This document shows positions 18,263 through 28,406 of a DNA stretch of 64,000 nucleotides, in pieces; the first letter of the stretch is position 1; the number at the start of each line of letters is the position of its first letter. The notes below the pieces were generated by a model. The model searched no databases. It saw only the letters and a list, made by a program, of their open reading frames with translations, and had not been told where the DNA came from. The position numbers and the translations under genes are program-made. The DNA lies in the NCBI RefSeq assembly GCF_024699965.1, contig NZ_JAJOMZ010000004.1:124001-188000 (forward strand), in the 5' to 3' direction. This stretch comes from Flavobacterium sp. J372 (GTDB lineage: Bacteria; Bacteroidota; Bacteroidia; Flavobacteriales; Flavobacteriaceae).

Positions 18263-18270
18263 TATTTTTG
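18263..18270 (+). promoter_or_regulatory. Putative -7 element of the response regulator operon (TATTTTTG)
   Basis: TATTTTTG is 22 bases before the response-regulator ATG, matching TAnnTTTG. The region between the divergent T9SS type A gene and this operon (18060-18292) is very AT-rich and otherwise shows no gene. Confidence 0.55.
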
Positions 18271-18292
18271 CAGTTAACCCGTTTTTAAACTT

Positions 18293-18967
18293 ATGAAGCT
18301 GCTGATTGTTGAAGATGAGCCAAACCTGCTGTCAATTATCAGGAAAGGGCTTTCCGAAAAGAATTATGATGTAAGCGCCGCGCTTGATGGCGCTACAGCT
18401 TTGCAGATGATTGCTGAAAACGTGTTTGATGTAATTGTGCTGGATGTAATGCTCCCCGACATCAATGGCATTGAAATATGCCGAAGGCTCAGGGCTGCCG
18501 GAAACTTTGTACCGATACTTATGCTTACGGCCCTTGACAGCAGCGCCAATATCGTTTCAGGCCTGAATGCAGGGGCAGATGACTATATGAGTAAGCCGTT
18601 TAAATTCAGTGAGCTTGAGGCTCGTATAAATGCGCTGGCCCGCCGCGCTGCAATTGAGCATAAACCGGCTGAAGTACTTGAAGTGGAAGACATGATAATC
18701 GACAAAAAAGCCAAAACCGTAACACGAAGCGGCAAGGATATACCATTGACAGCAAAAGAATTCAGGTTACTGTACTACCTCGCAAAAAATCAGGGCACAA
18801 TACTCTCACGGGAAAAAATCCTTGATAACGTATGGAACATAAATTTTGACATGAATACCAATGTGGTTGACGTATATATAAACTATCTCAGAAAAAAGAT
18901 TGATAAGCCTTATGATACAAAACTCATACATACCATAAAAGGCCTCGGTTACACCATCCGCCCCTAA
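18293..18967 (+). CDS. OmpR-family two-component response regulator
   Basis: A 224-residue response regulator with a receiver domain (1-118) and a winged-helix OmpR/PhoB DNA-binding domain (about 125-224). Receiver residues are all in place: acidic pair at Asp8/Glu9, phospho-acceptor Asp51 in VLDVMLPDINGIE, Thr79 and Lys101 in SKPF. The C-terminal domain has LTAKEFRLLYYLAKN and VDVYINYLRKKID. It is followed three bases later by its cognate histidine kinase. Targets cannot be read from the sequence; the pair resembles CusRS/RprXY-type envelope or metal sensors of Bacteroidota. Confidence 0.93.
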   Translation: MKLLIVEDEPNLLSIIRKGLSEKNYDVSAALDGATALQMIAENVFDVIVLDVMLPDINGIEICRRLRAAGNFVPILMLTALDSSANIVSGLNAGADDYMSKPFKFSELEARINALARRAAIEHKPAEVLEVEDMIIDKKAKTVTRSGKDIPLTAKEFRLLYYLAKNQGTILSREKILDNVWNINFDMNTNVVDVYINYLRKKIDKPYDTKLIHTIKGLGYTIRP

Positions 18968-18970
18968 CCT

Positions 18971-20362
18971 ATGCAGATACAAAAGAAAATAACCATTACC
19001 TACATTGTGCTTTCGTGTGTAAGCACACTTCTTCTATGTGTTGTGGTTTTTTATCTCTTTCAGCAGAATAACCGCTACTATTTCCTGAAAAGACTTGAAG
19101 ACAGGGCAAACGTTGTGGCATCAATGCACTTTCAGGATGATCCGCTTAAATCAAAATATGTTAGCGATCTTAAAGCCAATGCACTACCTGAATTAATTGA
19201 TGAAAAAGACTACGTACTTAAAATAAACGGGGTAAATTCTTTTGAATACAACACGGATCTTACTCTTGCACCGGATTTTTACAAAGAAGTTCTTGCAACA
19301 GGCAAAGCATGGGAGCGTGACGGCCACCGGTACTACTACGGCCAGACTTTTGGTGAAGGCAATCAAAAGTACATCGCGATTGTTTCTGCAATAGACAGGC
19401 GCGGTAATACCACCACGATATATATGGTGCGCATATTTATTGTTGGCGGGCTCGGGTTCATAATAATCGCTTATATTTTTGGCCGGTTCCTTGCAAGAAG
19501 AATGACTGCCCCGGTAGCCAGGATTACCGCTGAAGTAAAACGTATAAGCGCTAATAACCTGCACAACCGCCTCCAGAAAACAAGTAAAAATGATTCGGAT
19601 GAACTGGCTGACCTTACCCGAACTTTTAATGACATGCTGGACAGGCTTGAGACTTCATTTGAGCTGCAGGCCAACTTTATCAATAATGCATCGCATGAGC
19701 TGAAAACGCCTGTGACTACCATAATGGCAGAGGCGGAAATAGCGCTAATAAAAGACCGTAAACCCGATGAATATAAATTGGCGCTGGAAAACATAAACAG
19801 GCAGGCTGCACGCCTTGCCAGCCTTACTGAAAGCCTTTTAAAGCTGACACTGACAGGCTATGATGGTAAAAAGCAGGTACAGGATGTGGTGCGCATTGAC
19901 GAGCTGCTTACTGAAGTAAAACAATCCCTTGATCGTTTGTATCCTGATAACAGGGTGAGCCTGAAGTTAAAGCTTCCGCAGGATGAGTCATTATTATTGC
20001 TGCCATGCAATAAACCCTTGCTGGAACTTGCCATTGGCAACATAATAACCAATGGTGTAAAGTACAGCAATAACGAAGAAGTTTTTGCAGAACTTACTGC
20101 CGACCAAAACCAGATAAAAATTGTAGTAACTGATATTGGCATGGGCATACCACCCGAAGATGTACCGCACTTGTATGAGCCCTTTTTCAGGGGTAAAGAG
20201 GCTTCGCGCTATACGGGCTATGGCCTTGGGCTGCCATTGGCTATGAAGATTATCCGGATGCATAACGGCGAATTGGTAATACAAAGTGAGCCGGGCAGGG
20301 GGACTGTAGCAACTATTGTTTTCAGGAAACCGAACATTAAAAATTCTAATGTAAAATCTTAG
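18971..20362 (+). CDS. Sensor histidine kinase with HAMP domain
   Basis: A 463-residue membrane kinase partnering the upstream regulator. The first membrane helix is at residues 9-30, a roughly 120-residue periplasmic sensor follows, and the second helix is at 152-174. HAMP runs to about residue 225 (RRMTAPVARI, LADLTRTFNDMLDRLE). The phosphorylated histidine is His242 in NASHELKTPVTT. The ATPase domain shows the N-box (LAIGNIITNGVKYS), G1 (DIGMGIPPEDVPHLYEPFFRG) and G2 (YTGYGLGLPLAMKI). The periplasmic domain has no recognisable fold, so the stimulus is unknown. It overlaps the same operon as the regulator. Confidence 0.93.
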   Translation: MQIQKKITITYIVLSCVSTLLLCVVVFYLFQQNNRYYFLKRLEDRANVVASMHFQDDPLKSKYVSDLKANALPELIDEKDYVLKINGVNSFEYNTDLTLAPDFYKEVLATGKAWERDGHRYYYGQTFGEGNQKYIAIVSAIDRRGNTTTIYMVRIFIVGGLGFIIIAYIFGRFLARRMTAPVARITAEVKRISANNLHNRLQKTSKNDSDELADLTRTFNDMLDRLETSFELQANFINNASHELKTPVTTIMAEAEIALIKDRKPDEYKLALENINRQAARLASLTESLLKLTLTGYDGKKQVQDVVRIDELLTEVKQSLDRLYPDNRVSLKLKLPQDESLLLLPCNKPLLELAIGNIITNGVKYSNNEEVFAELTADQNQIKIVVTDIGMGIPPEDVPHLYEPFFRGKEASRYTGYGLGLPLAMKIIRMHNGELVIQSEPGRGTVATIVFRKPNIKNSNVKS

Positions 20363-20443
20363 GATTTTCTAATTTTAATTTAAGCCTGCTCTAATCTGGC
20401 GATTGTTGCTTTGTATGTATAAACTTTCAATAGAGTTATACAT

Positions 20444-21163
20444 ATGAAAAATATTCTCATCCCCACTACGCTTCAGGAAGATACACTACACGCTGTAAAT
20501 AACGCACTTGTACAGGTAACCGGCCCGTGTAGGATTATCATACTGCAGCCTGTACCAATGCCCGACAGCTTTGCCGCAGCAGAATTTATCCGAAAATCGC
20601 ATAACAATCTTACAAATGTACAATCTTCGGTAATTGAAAAATGCCATAAAGCCGTTACTGCCGTGGCCGGGTGCTGCCTTGAAGTACGCACGCAAATAGG
20701 AGTTACTGCACCTTTGCTGCGTAACCTGCTAGACTTTCTTAATGTGAACCTTATAATTGTACCTGCATCTTACAGGGCTGAAAAATCAAAACTGCACACA
20801 CGGTGCCTTGAAATTTTACTAAAGTATAAGTGTCCGGTATTGCAGCTAAATACAGAGCCAAACGAAACCGGGCTCATAAATGCTCTATACCTTGAGAATA
20901 AAAAGGCCAGCTTTGGCATACAGGAACTGCAGCAGCGCGTAGGGGCACAATTCAACTTCAGGATTGTAAGCCATGCCGATATCACTGAAGCCCAAAGCCC
21001 GGATGAACTTGCAAATTACCTTACAGCGGCTGTTGAAAAGAATAACATTGACCTGCTGATTGAAACGAGGGCTGTACAAAGCCGGAAAAAAAACCAAAGC
21101 AGTATAGATGAGCTGCTTGGCCTGCCGGTGCTATCTATTAATGAAGACGCCGTAAATGCATAA
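20444..21163 (+). CDS. UspA-like universal stress family protein
   Basis: A 239-residue protein that starts MKNILIPTTLQEDTLHAVNN, the beta-1/alpha-1 pattern of universal stress proteins, and contains NLIIVPASYRAEK (around residues 104-117), as in the UspA fold. It is longer than single-domain UspA (about 140) and the second half appears to be a degenerate Usp-like domain (VQSRKKNQSSIDELLGLPVLSI). I see no intact G-2x-G-9x-G(S/T) ATP-binding motif, so ATP binding is doubtful. It is followed 18 bases later by the bestrophin gene and is probably co-transcribed with it. Confidence 0.65.
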   Translation: MKNILIPTTLQEDTLHAVNNALVQVTGPCRIIILQPVPMPDSFAAAEFIRKSHNNLTNVQSSVIEKCHKAVTAVAGCCLEVRTQIGVTAPLLRNLLDFLNVNLIIVPASYRAEKSKLHTRCLEILLKYKCPVLQLNTEPNETGLINALYLENKKASFGIQELQQRVGAQFNFRIVSHADITEAQSPDELANYLTAAVEKNNIDLLIETRAVQSRKKNQSSIDELLGLPVLSINEDAVNA

Positions 21164-21181
21164 TACTTACAAGCTAAAACT

Positions 21182-22126
21182 ATGCTGTTAAAAAAGAAAA
21201 TACCATTGAAATATGTGCTGGGCAAGATCAGGATTGAGCTTGCGCTGGTAATAACATATACTGTTACCTTTGAGCTGATACATCATTTTTACCACGCTAT
21301 ATCTATAAATATTCCTATTGCGGTACCTGCCATTATCGGTACCATCATATCATTGCTGCTGGCCTTTAAATCAAACCAGGCGTATGACAGGTGGTGGGAG
21401 GCCAGGATAGTTTGGGGAGGTATTGTAAATGACTCACGCACGCTGATAAGACAGCTCATTGCCTTTTATAAAGACCCGGATTTTTCTGTGCGGGCTAATG
21501 ATTTTAAAGAAAAGTTTGCCAGAAGGCAGGCGGCATGGTGCTACAGCCTGGCGCAATCACTTCGCGGCAAAGACCCTATAAAGCTGATAAAGACACTACT
21601 TACTGATGATGAGCTTCGCTTCGTGAAAAACCATAAGCATGTACCCAACGCAATACTGATGCTGCATGCAAAAGACCTTAAGCGTGCACGGGATGAAGGC
21701 GCACTTACTACTTACCAGCAAGTAGAGATTGACAATACGCTAACGCGCCTATGTGACGGCATGGGCAAATGTGAGCGTATAAAGAACACTATTTTCCCCA
21801 CAACGTATAGTATGTATATACGCTTTACACTATGCCTTTTTATTTTGATGCTGCCTTTTGGGCTTACAGATTATCTTGGCTATATGCAGATACCGGTTGT
21901 GGCAACTATTGCTGCAGCGTGCTTCCTTATAGAAAAAATGGCCATTCACCTGCAGGATCCATTTGAAAACAGGCCAACAGACACACCTATGATTACTATC
22001 TCAAATAATATAGAGAAAAACCTGATGCAGATGGTGTACGAATACAGGAATGAATTTGAGCTTGATCCAAAGGCTCCGGAACTTCATTTAACGAAGCCAT
22101 CAAGAGATCCTTATTTTGTTCTCTAA
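21182..22126 (+). CDS. Bestrophin family (UPF0187/YneE) chloride channel
   Basis: A 314-residue multi-pass membrane protein. The block AIIGTIISLLLAFKSNQAYDRWWEAR, best seen at residues 48-73 as IISLLLAFKSNQAYDRWWEA, is the defining bestrophin motif. Further support is SYSMYIRFTLCLFILMLPFGL in the third hydrophobic block and DPFENRPTDTPM, which corresponds to the conserved DPF region. Bacterial bestrophins such as KpBest form pentameric ion channels. It has four predicted membrane segments (about 20-40, 44-64, 225-245, 250-270). It follows the Usp-like gene and ends at the terminator 22136-22160. Confidence 0.9.
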   Translation: MLLKKKIPLKYVLGKIRIELALVITYTVTFELIHHFYHAISINIPIAVPAIIGTIISLLLAFKSNQAYDRWWEARIVWGGIVNDSRTLIRQLIAFYKDPDFSVRANDFKEKFARRQAAWCYSLAQSLRGKDPIKLIKTLLTDDELRFVKNHKHVPNAILMLHAKDLKRARDEGALTTYQQVEIDNTLTRLCDGMGKCERIKNTIFPTTYSMYIRFTLCLFILMLPFGLTDYLGYMQIPVVATIAAACFLIEKMAIHLQDPFENRPTDTPMITISNNIEKNLMQMVYEYRNEFELDPKAPELHLTKPSRDPYFVL

Positions 22127-22135
22127 CACCCCTGG

Positions 22136-22160
22136 GCCCCGCGAAGCGGGGCTTATTTTT
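22136..22160 (+). terminator. Intrinsic terminator of the Usp-bestrophin unit
   Basis: GCCCCGC and GCGGGGC form a perfect 7-base stem with a 3-base loop followed by TTATTTTT, ten bases after the bestrophin stop. Confidence 0.9.
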
Positions 22161-22182
22161 AATACCTCAAAACTTACTTTGT

Positions 22183-22210
22183 AAAAAAAACCGGCTCAAT
22201 GAGCCGGTTT
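22183..22210 (-). terminator. Intrinsic terminator of the GH97 gene
   Basis: CCGGCTC and GAGCCGG form a stem of at least 7 bases with a 3-base loop, and on the minus strand it is followed by eight T residues. It lies 18 bases after the GH97 stop. Confidence 0.9.
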
Positions 22211-22228
22211 ATAAATTTATGAATAAGC

Positions 22229-24332
<2,104 letters not shown>

Positions 24333-24437
24333 TTATTGATTTTTTATCGGATGGATAAAAGTACCGATTTTAAATCTATATTAACATCACACACCTTACG
24401 CAAACCTTTTCGTGTTGAAAACTTGGGCGTATAAAAC

Positions 24438-24460
24438 TAAAAACCCCGCCGGAGCAGGGT
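24438..24460 (-). terminator. Intrinsic terminator of clpX
   Basis: On the minus strand ACCCTGC pairs with GCGGGGT (one T-G wobble) around a 4-base loop, followed by TTTTT. It lies 44 bases after the clpX stop. Confidence 0.75.
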
Positions 24461-24503
24461 GTTAATTATTATGCTTCAACAAGCTCAGCATGACTTATAG
24501 ATA

Positions 24504-25736
24504 TTAAGATGCTGCCTTAAGCCGCTTCATAAAAGTGCGGCTCAGGTGGTGCTCTACATATTCTCTGTCAATGTAAAGTTCCTTGTCATCACTGCCGGGA
24601 AGCTCATACATCGCTTCGTTGAGGATAGCTTCACAAAGCGAACGCAATCCGCGCGCGCCAAGTTTATACTCCAATGCTTTTTCAACAATATAATCCAGTG
24701 CGTCATCAGAGACAGTTAACTCCACATCATCCATCATAAACAGCTTTTTATACTGCTTGATAAGGGCATTTTTAGGCTCTGTAAGGATAGCACGAAGTGT
24801 CTCCCTGTCGAGCGGGTCCATATGGGTTAAAACCGGCATACGGCCAATTATTTCAGGTATAAGCCCGAAGTCTTTCACATCCTTCGGGATAATATATTGC
24901 AACAAATTATCTTTGTCGATATTGTCATTGTTCTTTGATGTGCTGTAGCCCACCGCCTGCCTGTTCAGCCTTTTCGAGATAACGCGTTCAATACCGTCAA
25001 AAGCACCACCGGCAATGAACAGGATATTTTGCGTGTTAACCTCAATAAACTTTTGATCAGGGTGCTTCCGTCCACCTTTCGGCGGAACGTTTACTACCGT
25101 ACCCTCAAGCAGCTTCAGCAATGCCTGCTGCACACCCTCACCCGATACATCGCGGGTTATAGACGGGTTATCGCTCTTACGGGCAATCTTGTCTATTTCG
25201 TCAATAAAAACAATACCGCGCTCGGCCTTCTTCACATCATAGTCGGCTACCTGCAGCAGTCGGGTAAGGATACTTTCTACGTCCTCCCCTACATACCCTG
25301 CCTCTGTTAGCACCGTTGCATCAACAATAGTAAGCGGTACATTCAGCATTTTCGCAATGGTTTTTGCCACAAGCGTTTTACCGGTACCTGTCTGGCCCAC
25401 CATCAATATGTTGCTCTTTTCAATCTCAACCTCATCTTCGTCTGTCTGCTGCATAAGCCTTTTATAGTGGTTATACACCGCTACCGACAGCACCTTTTTG
25501 GTCTGGTCCTGGCCTATCACATACTGGTCAAGAAAAGCCCTTATCTCTTTCGGCTTCTTCAGGTCAAGTTCGCCTGATAAGGCTGTGCTCCCGCTTTGTT
25601 TGAGTTCCTCCAGCACAATGCCGTGGGCCTGCTCAATACAGCGGTCGCATATGTGCGCGCTTATGCCTGCAATCAATAAATTCGTCTCCGGCTTCTTCCT
25701 TCCGCAAAATGAACACTCTAATACTTCTTTCGCCAT
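24504..25736 (-). CDS. clpX: ATP-dependent Clp protease ATP-binding subunit ClpX
   Basis: A 410-residue AAA+ unfoldase that feeds substrates to ClpP. The N-terminal C4 zinc domain has cysteines 8, 11, 30 and 33. Walker A is GQTGTGKT at 114-121, Walker B is IVFIDEID at 175-182, and the pore and sensor regions [16 protein letters not shown] and [19 protein letters not shown] sequence are present; the C-terminal domain has the [11 protein letters not shown] motif. The region that usually carries the ClpP-docking IGF loop sits around residue 260-275. It is transcribed after clpP with a 67-base gap that contains a nested hairpin. Confidence 0.97.
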   Translation of the reverse strand: MAKEVLECSFCGRKKPETNLLIAGISAHICDRCIEQAHGIVLEELKQSGSTALSGELDLKKPKEIRAFLDQYVIGQDQTKKVLSVAVYNHYKRLMQQTDEDEVEIEKSNILMVGQTGTGKTLVAKTIAKMLNVPLTIVDATVLTEAGYVGEDVESILTRLLQVADYDVKKAERGIVFIDEIDKIARKSDNPSITRDVSGEGVQQALLKLLEGTVVNVPPKGGRKHPDQKFIEVNTQNILFIAGGAFDGIERVISKRLNRQAVGYSTSKNNDNIDKDNLLQYIIPKDVKDFGLIPEIIGRMPVLTHMDPLDRETLRAILTEPKNALIKQYKKLFMMDDVELTVSDDALDYIVEKALEYKLGARGLRSLCEAILNEAMYELPGSDDKELYIDREYVEHHLSRTFMKRLKAAS

Positions 25737-25752
25737 AGTTCTTTATTTGTAA

Positions 25753-25785
25753 CCGGTGTAAAGCAATTTACGTGCCTAACACCGG
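25753..25785. other. Nested inverted repeat in the clpP-clpX gap
   Basis: CCGGTGT (25753-25759) pairs with ACACCGG (25779-25785), and the 19-base loop contains GTAAA/TTTAC as a second small hairpin. There is no T-run, so it is more likely an mRNA-processing or attenuation structure between the two Clp genes than a terminator. Confidence 0.4.
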
Positions 25786-25803
25786 CTATCTAAAATCTTT
25801 ATA

Positions 25804-26478
25804 TTATTCCCTTACAAGAACCTCATCAATCATACCATACTCCTTAGCTTCAGGGGCTTTCATCCAGTAGTCCCTTTCACTATCCTTGTGTACCTTGTCA
25901 AAGCTCTGGCCAGAGTGCTTAGCAATGATATGGTACAACTCTTCCTTCAGTTTAAGCATCTCGCGAAGATTGATCTCCATATCGGTAGCAACACCCTGCG
26001 CACCGCCTGACGGCTGGTGAATCATTACCCTTGAATGTGGCAATGCCGAACGCTTGCCTGCCGCGCCGGCACAAAGCAATACCGCACCCATAGATGCTGC
26101 CATACCCGTACAAATTGTAGCAACATCAGGCCTTATGTACTGCATAGTGTCATACATGCCGAGACCGGCATACACGCTGCCGCCTGGAGAGTTGATGTAT
26201 ATCTGGATGTCTTTACTTGCATCTGTACTTTCAAGGAACAAAAGCTGTGCCTGCACAATATTGGCAACCTGGTCATCTATCCCTGTGCCAAGGAAGATGA
26301 TCCTGTCCATCATAAGGCGCGAGAAAACGTCAATCTGCGCAACGTTCATCTGGCGCTCTTCCATAATGTATGGTGTAAGGTTTGTTGGAGTAACACGGCC
26401 TACAATCTTGTCATAATACAGGTTGTTTACACCGTGATGCTTGGTGGCATATTTTTTAAATTCTTTGCCGTAGTCCAT
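25804..26478 (-). CDS. clpP: ATP-dependent Clp protease proteolytic subunit
   Basis: A 224-residue serine peptidase with the ClpP triad Ser129 (in GMAASMG), His154 (in MIHQPSGG) and Asp199 (in KDSERD). Its N-terminal extension of about 20-30 residues is longer than in E. coli and may be a propeptide; the family block QIDVFSRLMMDRIIFLGTGID follows. It forms tetradecamers that degrade unfolded or tagged proteins delivered by ClpX, encoded next. A perfect hairpin terminator lies upstream, after tig, so clpP must have its own promoter, which I cannot pick out clearly. Confidence 0.97.
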   Translation of the reverse strand: MDYGKEFKKYATKHHGVNNLYYDKIVGRVTPTNLTPYIMEERQMNVAQIDVFSRLMMDRIIFLGTGIDDQVANIVQAQLLFLESTDASKDIQIYINSPGGSVYAGLGMYDTMQYIRPDVATICTGMAASMGAVLLCAGAAGKRSALPHSRVMIHQPSGGAQGVATDMEINLREMLKLKEELYHIIAKHSGQSFDKVHKDSERDYWMKAPEAKEYGMIDEVLVRE

Positions 26479-26514
26479 AGTTTTTCTATTTTTTTAATTT
26501 CTTATTACTTAACG

Positions 26515-26546
26515 AAAAAACGTCAAACCTGTTACGGTTTGACGTT
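26515..26546 (-). terminator. Intrinsic terminator of tig
   Basis: An 11-base perfect stem AACGTCAAACC/GGTTTGACGTT with a 6-base loop is followed on the minus strand by TTTT. It lies 25 bases after the tig stop, between tig and clpP. Confidence 0.9.
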
Positions 26547-26570
26547 CAAATATACTCATTTTTAGCGAGA

Positions 26571-27896
26571 TTATTCGCCGTACATTTCTTTAACAAAATC
26601 TTGGTAACTTACCTCTTTGGTTTTGTAATTTACCTTTTCTTTAAACAGGTTCAGCATTTTCTCGCTCATCACCTGCTCGCTAAGCCTCTTCACTTCTTCC
26701 TGATTTGAAAGCACACGAGCCACGATGTTTTCTACATCTGCATCTGTTGGGTTCATCTGGCCAAACTGCGCCATCTGCTTTTTGATAACCTCAGCCGTGT
26801 AGGCTTTAAGGTCTTCAAAAGTTGTCTGCAGGTTATTTTCAGTAATTATCTTACCTTCAATAAGCTGGTAACGCAGTCCGTTTTCAGACTTAGCATATTC
26901 TTCTTCAGCCTGCTCAGCCGTAAGCGGGTTCTCACCTACAGTCTGTATCCATTTTTTAAGGAATTCAGCCGGAAGGTCAAATTTTGTATTATTGATAAGC
27001 GCCTCAGTTACATCATTCAGGAACTTCTGGTCTGCCTGCTGTGCAAACTGCTGCTCGGCATCTTCCTTAATCTTTTCTTTAAGCTGCTCTACAGATGTTA
27101 CATTGCCTTCACCAAAAAGCTTGTCGAATAACTCCTGGTTAAGCTCAGCTTTTTCAGAAGTATTTATTTCTTCAATTTTGAAGTCAACTTCAATGTCAAG
27201 GCCGTGGACATCGTCATGGCCTACCTTAAGGTAATCCATAAGTTTATGGTCATCATCAAACAGTCCTTTTGTAGAAACTGTTACTACATCACCAACTTTC
27301 TTGCCGATGAATTTCTTTACCACCTTCTTGTCTTTAAATATCTCAGTTGTGATGGTAGCTTCGTTGTTGATGCCTCTTTCTTCGTTTGTGAAAACTCCGC
27401 GAATATCATCGCCTTCTTCAACAGTATCTTTAGATATAAGCTTACCAAACTGCTTCTGTATGCGCTCTACCTGCTCATCAAGCATTTTGTCGTCAGCTTT
27501 GATGTCATATTTAGTCACATCATTTTTTGCAGCAAGGTCAACCGAAAACTCCGGAGCAAGGCCAAGTTCAAAGTCAAATGAATAATCGTCTGCATCCCAG
27601 TTGAAATCTTCAGTAACTTTAGGTAGTGGGTTGCCCAGTATATCAAGTTTTTCTTCAACAAGATAATCGTTCAGCTTTTCCTGAAGCAGCTTGTTTACCT
27701 CATCAAGCAAAACAGCTTTGCCATATTGCTTCTGGATAAGACTCATTGGCACAGCACCTTTACGGAAACCCGGAATTGATGCGTTTTTCCTGTAATCCTG
27801 AAGTACTTTCTCTACCTTTTGCTTATAATCGTCTTTTGTAATTTCTACTGTAACAACAGCATTCAGGCTATCTACCTGCTTTTTCGTAATATTCAT
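26571..27896 (-). CDS. tig: Trigger factor
   Basis: A 441-residue ribosome-associated chaperone and peptidyl-prolyl isomerase. The N-terminal ribosome-binding signature is YRKNASIPGFRKGAVPMSLI (residues 35-54), which includes the G-F-R-K-G ribosome-contact block. The middle FKBP-like domain is present (EEGDDIRGVFTNE, GKKVGDVVTV), though the Flavobacterium version is acidic and divergent. The C-terminal helical domain ends in YQDFVKEMYGE. It is encoded upstream of clpP and clpX on the same strand, the usual tig-clpP-clpX order, but has its own promoter and terminator. Confidence 0.96.
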   Translation of the reverse strand: MNITKKQVDSLNAVVTVEITKDDYKQKVEKVLQDYRKNASIPGFRKGAVPMSLIQKQYGKAVLLDEVNKLLQEKLNDYLVEEKLDILGNPLPKVTEDFNWDADDYSFDFELGLAPEFSVDLAAKNDVTKYDIKADDKMLDEQVERIQKQFGKLISKDTVEEGDDIRGVFTNEERGINNEATITTEIFKDKKVVKKFIGKKVGDVVTVSTKGLFDDDHKLMDYLKVGHDDVHGLDIEVDFKIEEINTSEKAELNQELFDKLFGEGNVTSVEQLKEKIKEDAEQQFAQQADQKFLNDVTEALINNTKFDLPAEFLKKWIQTVGENPLTAEQAEEEYAKSENGLRYQLIEGKIITENNLQTTFEDLKAYTAEVIKKQMAQFGQMNPTDADVENIVARVLSNQEEVKRLSEQVMSEKMLNLFKEKVNYKTKEVSYQDFVKEMYGE

Positions 27897-27928
27897 TATC
27901 TAAATTGTTTGAAACCTAAAATGAGGTG

Positions 27929-27959
27929 CAAAATTAATCCTTTTTTACAACCTTCACAA
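27929..27959 (-). promoter_or_regulatory. Promoter of tig
   Basis: On the minus strand TTG (27957-27959, in CTTGTG) is followed after 20 bases by TAATTTTG (27929-27936), a full Bacteroidota promoter. The leader before the tig ATG is about 25 bases. Confidence 0.75.
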
Positions 27960-27997
27960 GTTTAAACGATTGTATTTCACAGCAGAAGATTTTAACG

Positions 27998-28336
27998 CTA
28001 TTTACCCTGAATTGCAGAAATCAGCGCCTGGCAGAAAGACAGAATCAAACTGAACAGCAGGGCCCGCAAAAAGCCATCAATCGCAAAACCGTCTACCAAA
28101 GCATCTGTAATCAGGATAATTATGGCATTTATAACCAAAAGGAAAAGACCAAGCGTAAAAATAGTGATTGGAAATGTGAAGAAAACCAATATTGGCTTTA
28201 CAAAGATATTAAGCAAACCAAGTACCAGCGCCACAAGCAATGCCGACATAAAACTGTCTACCCGTACTCCCGGCATAAGATGTGCAATTAGCATTACAAA
28301 TATGGTCGTGAAGAATATATTTATAAGAGTTTTCAT
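27998..28336 (-). CDS. Phage-holin-4-like (YvlD-type) membrane protein
   Basis: A 112-residue protein with four hydrophobic segments (about 1-20, 30-50, 54-77 and 85-108), matching the mycobacterial phage holin superfamily IV/YvlD fold (PF04020). Recognisable blocks are GLLNIFVKPILVFFTFPIT and LGLFLLVINAIIILITDAL. Despite the family name, such genes are common single chromosomal genes with no known lytic role. There are no phage genes near it. It has its own -7 element at 28351-28358 and lies between tig and the SGNH lipoprotein. Confidence 0.8.
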   Translation of the reverse strand: MKTLINIFFTTIFVMLIAHLMPGVRVDSFMSALLVALVLGLLNIFVKPILVFFTFPITIFTLGLFLLVINAIIILITDALVDGFAIDGFLRALLFSLILSFCQALISAIQGK

Positions 28337-28350
28337 ATAAATTGTTTTTG

Positions 28351-28358
28351 CAAAAATA
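28351..28358 (-). promoter_or_regulatory. Putative -7 element of the YvlD-like gene (TATTTTTG)
   Basis: The minus strand reads TATTTTTG, matching TAnnTTTG, 14 bases upstream of the start, so the leader would be short. Confidence 0.45.
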
Positions 28359-28388
28359 AAAAAGCATTCGCCGGGGCGAATGCTTTTT
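28359..28388 (-). terminator. Intrinsic terminator after the FadL-SGNH unit
   Basis: AAAAGCATTCGCC and GGCGAATGCTTTT form a 13-base perfect stem with a 2-base loop (effectively a 4-base loop once end pairs open), flanked by A and T runs. It lies 18 bases after the SGNH lipoprotein stop and could work in both directions. Confidence 0.88.
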
Positions 28389-28406
28389 AAACAAATATTA
28401 TAATAC

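Noticed and set aside
27998..28336. Prophage signal from a holin-like gene
   Set aside because: This family is a common single chromosomal membrane protein; no integrase, capsid, tail or lysin genes are nearby.
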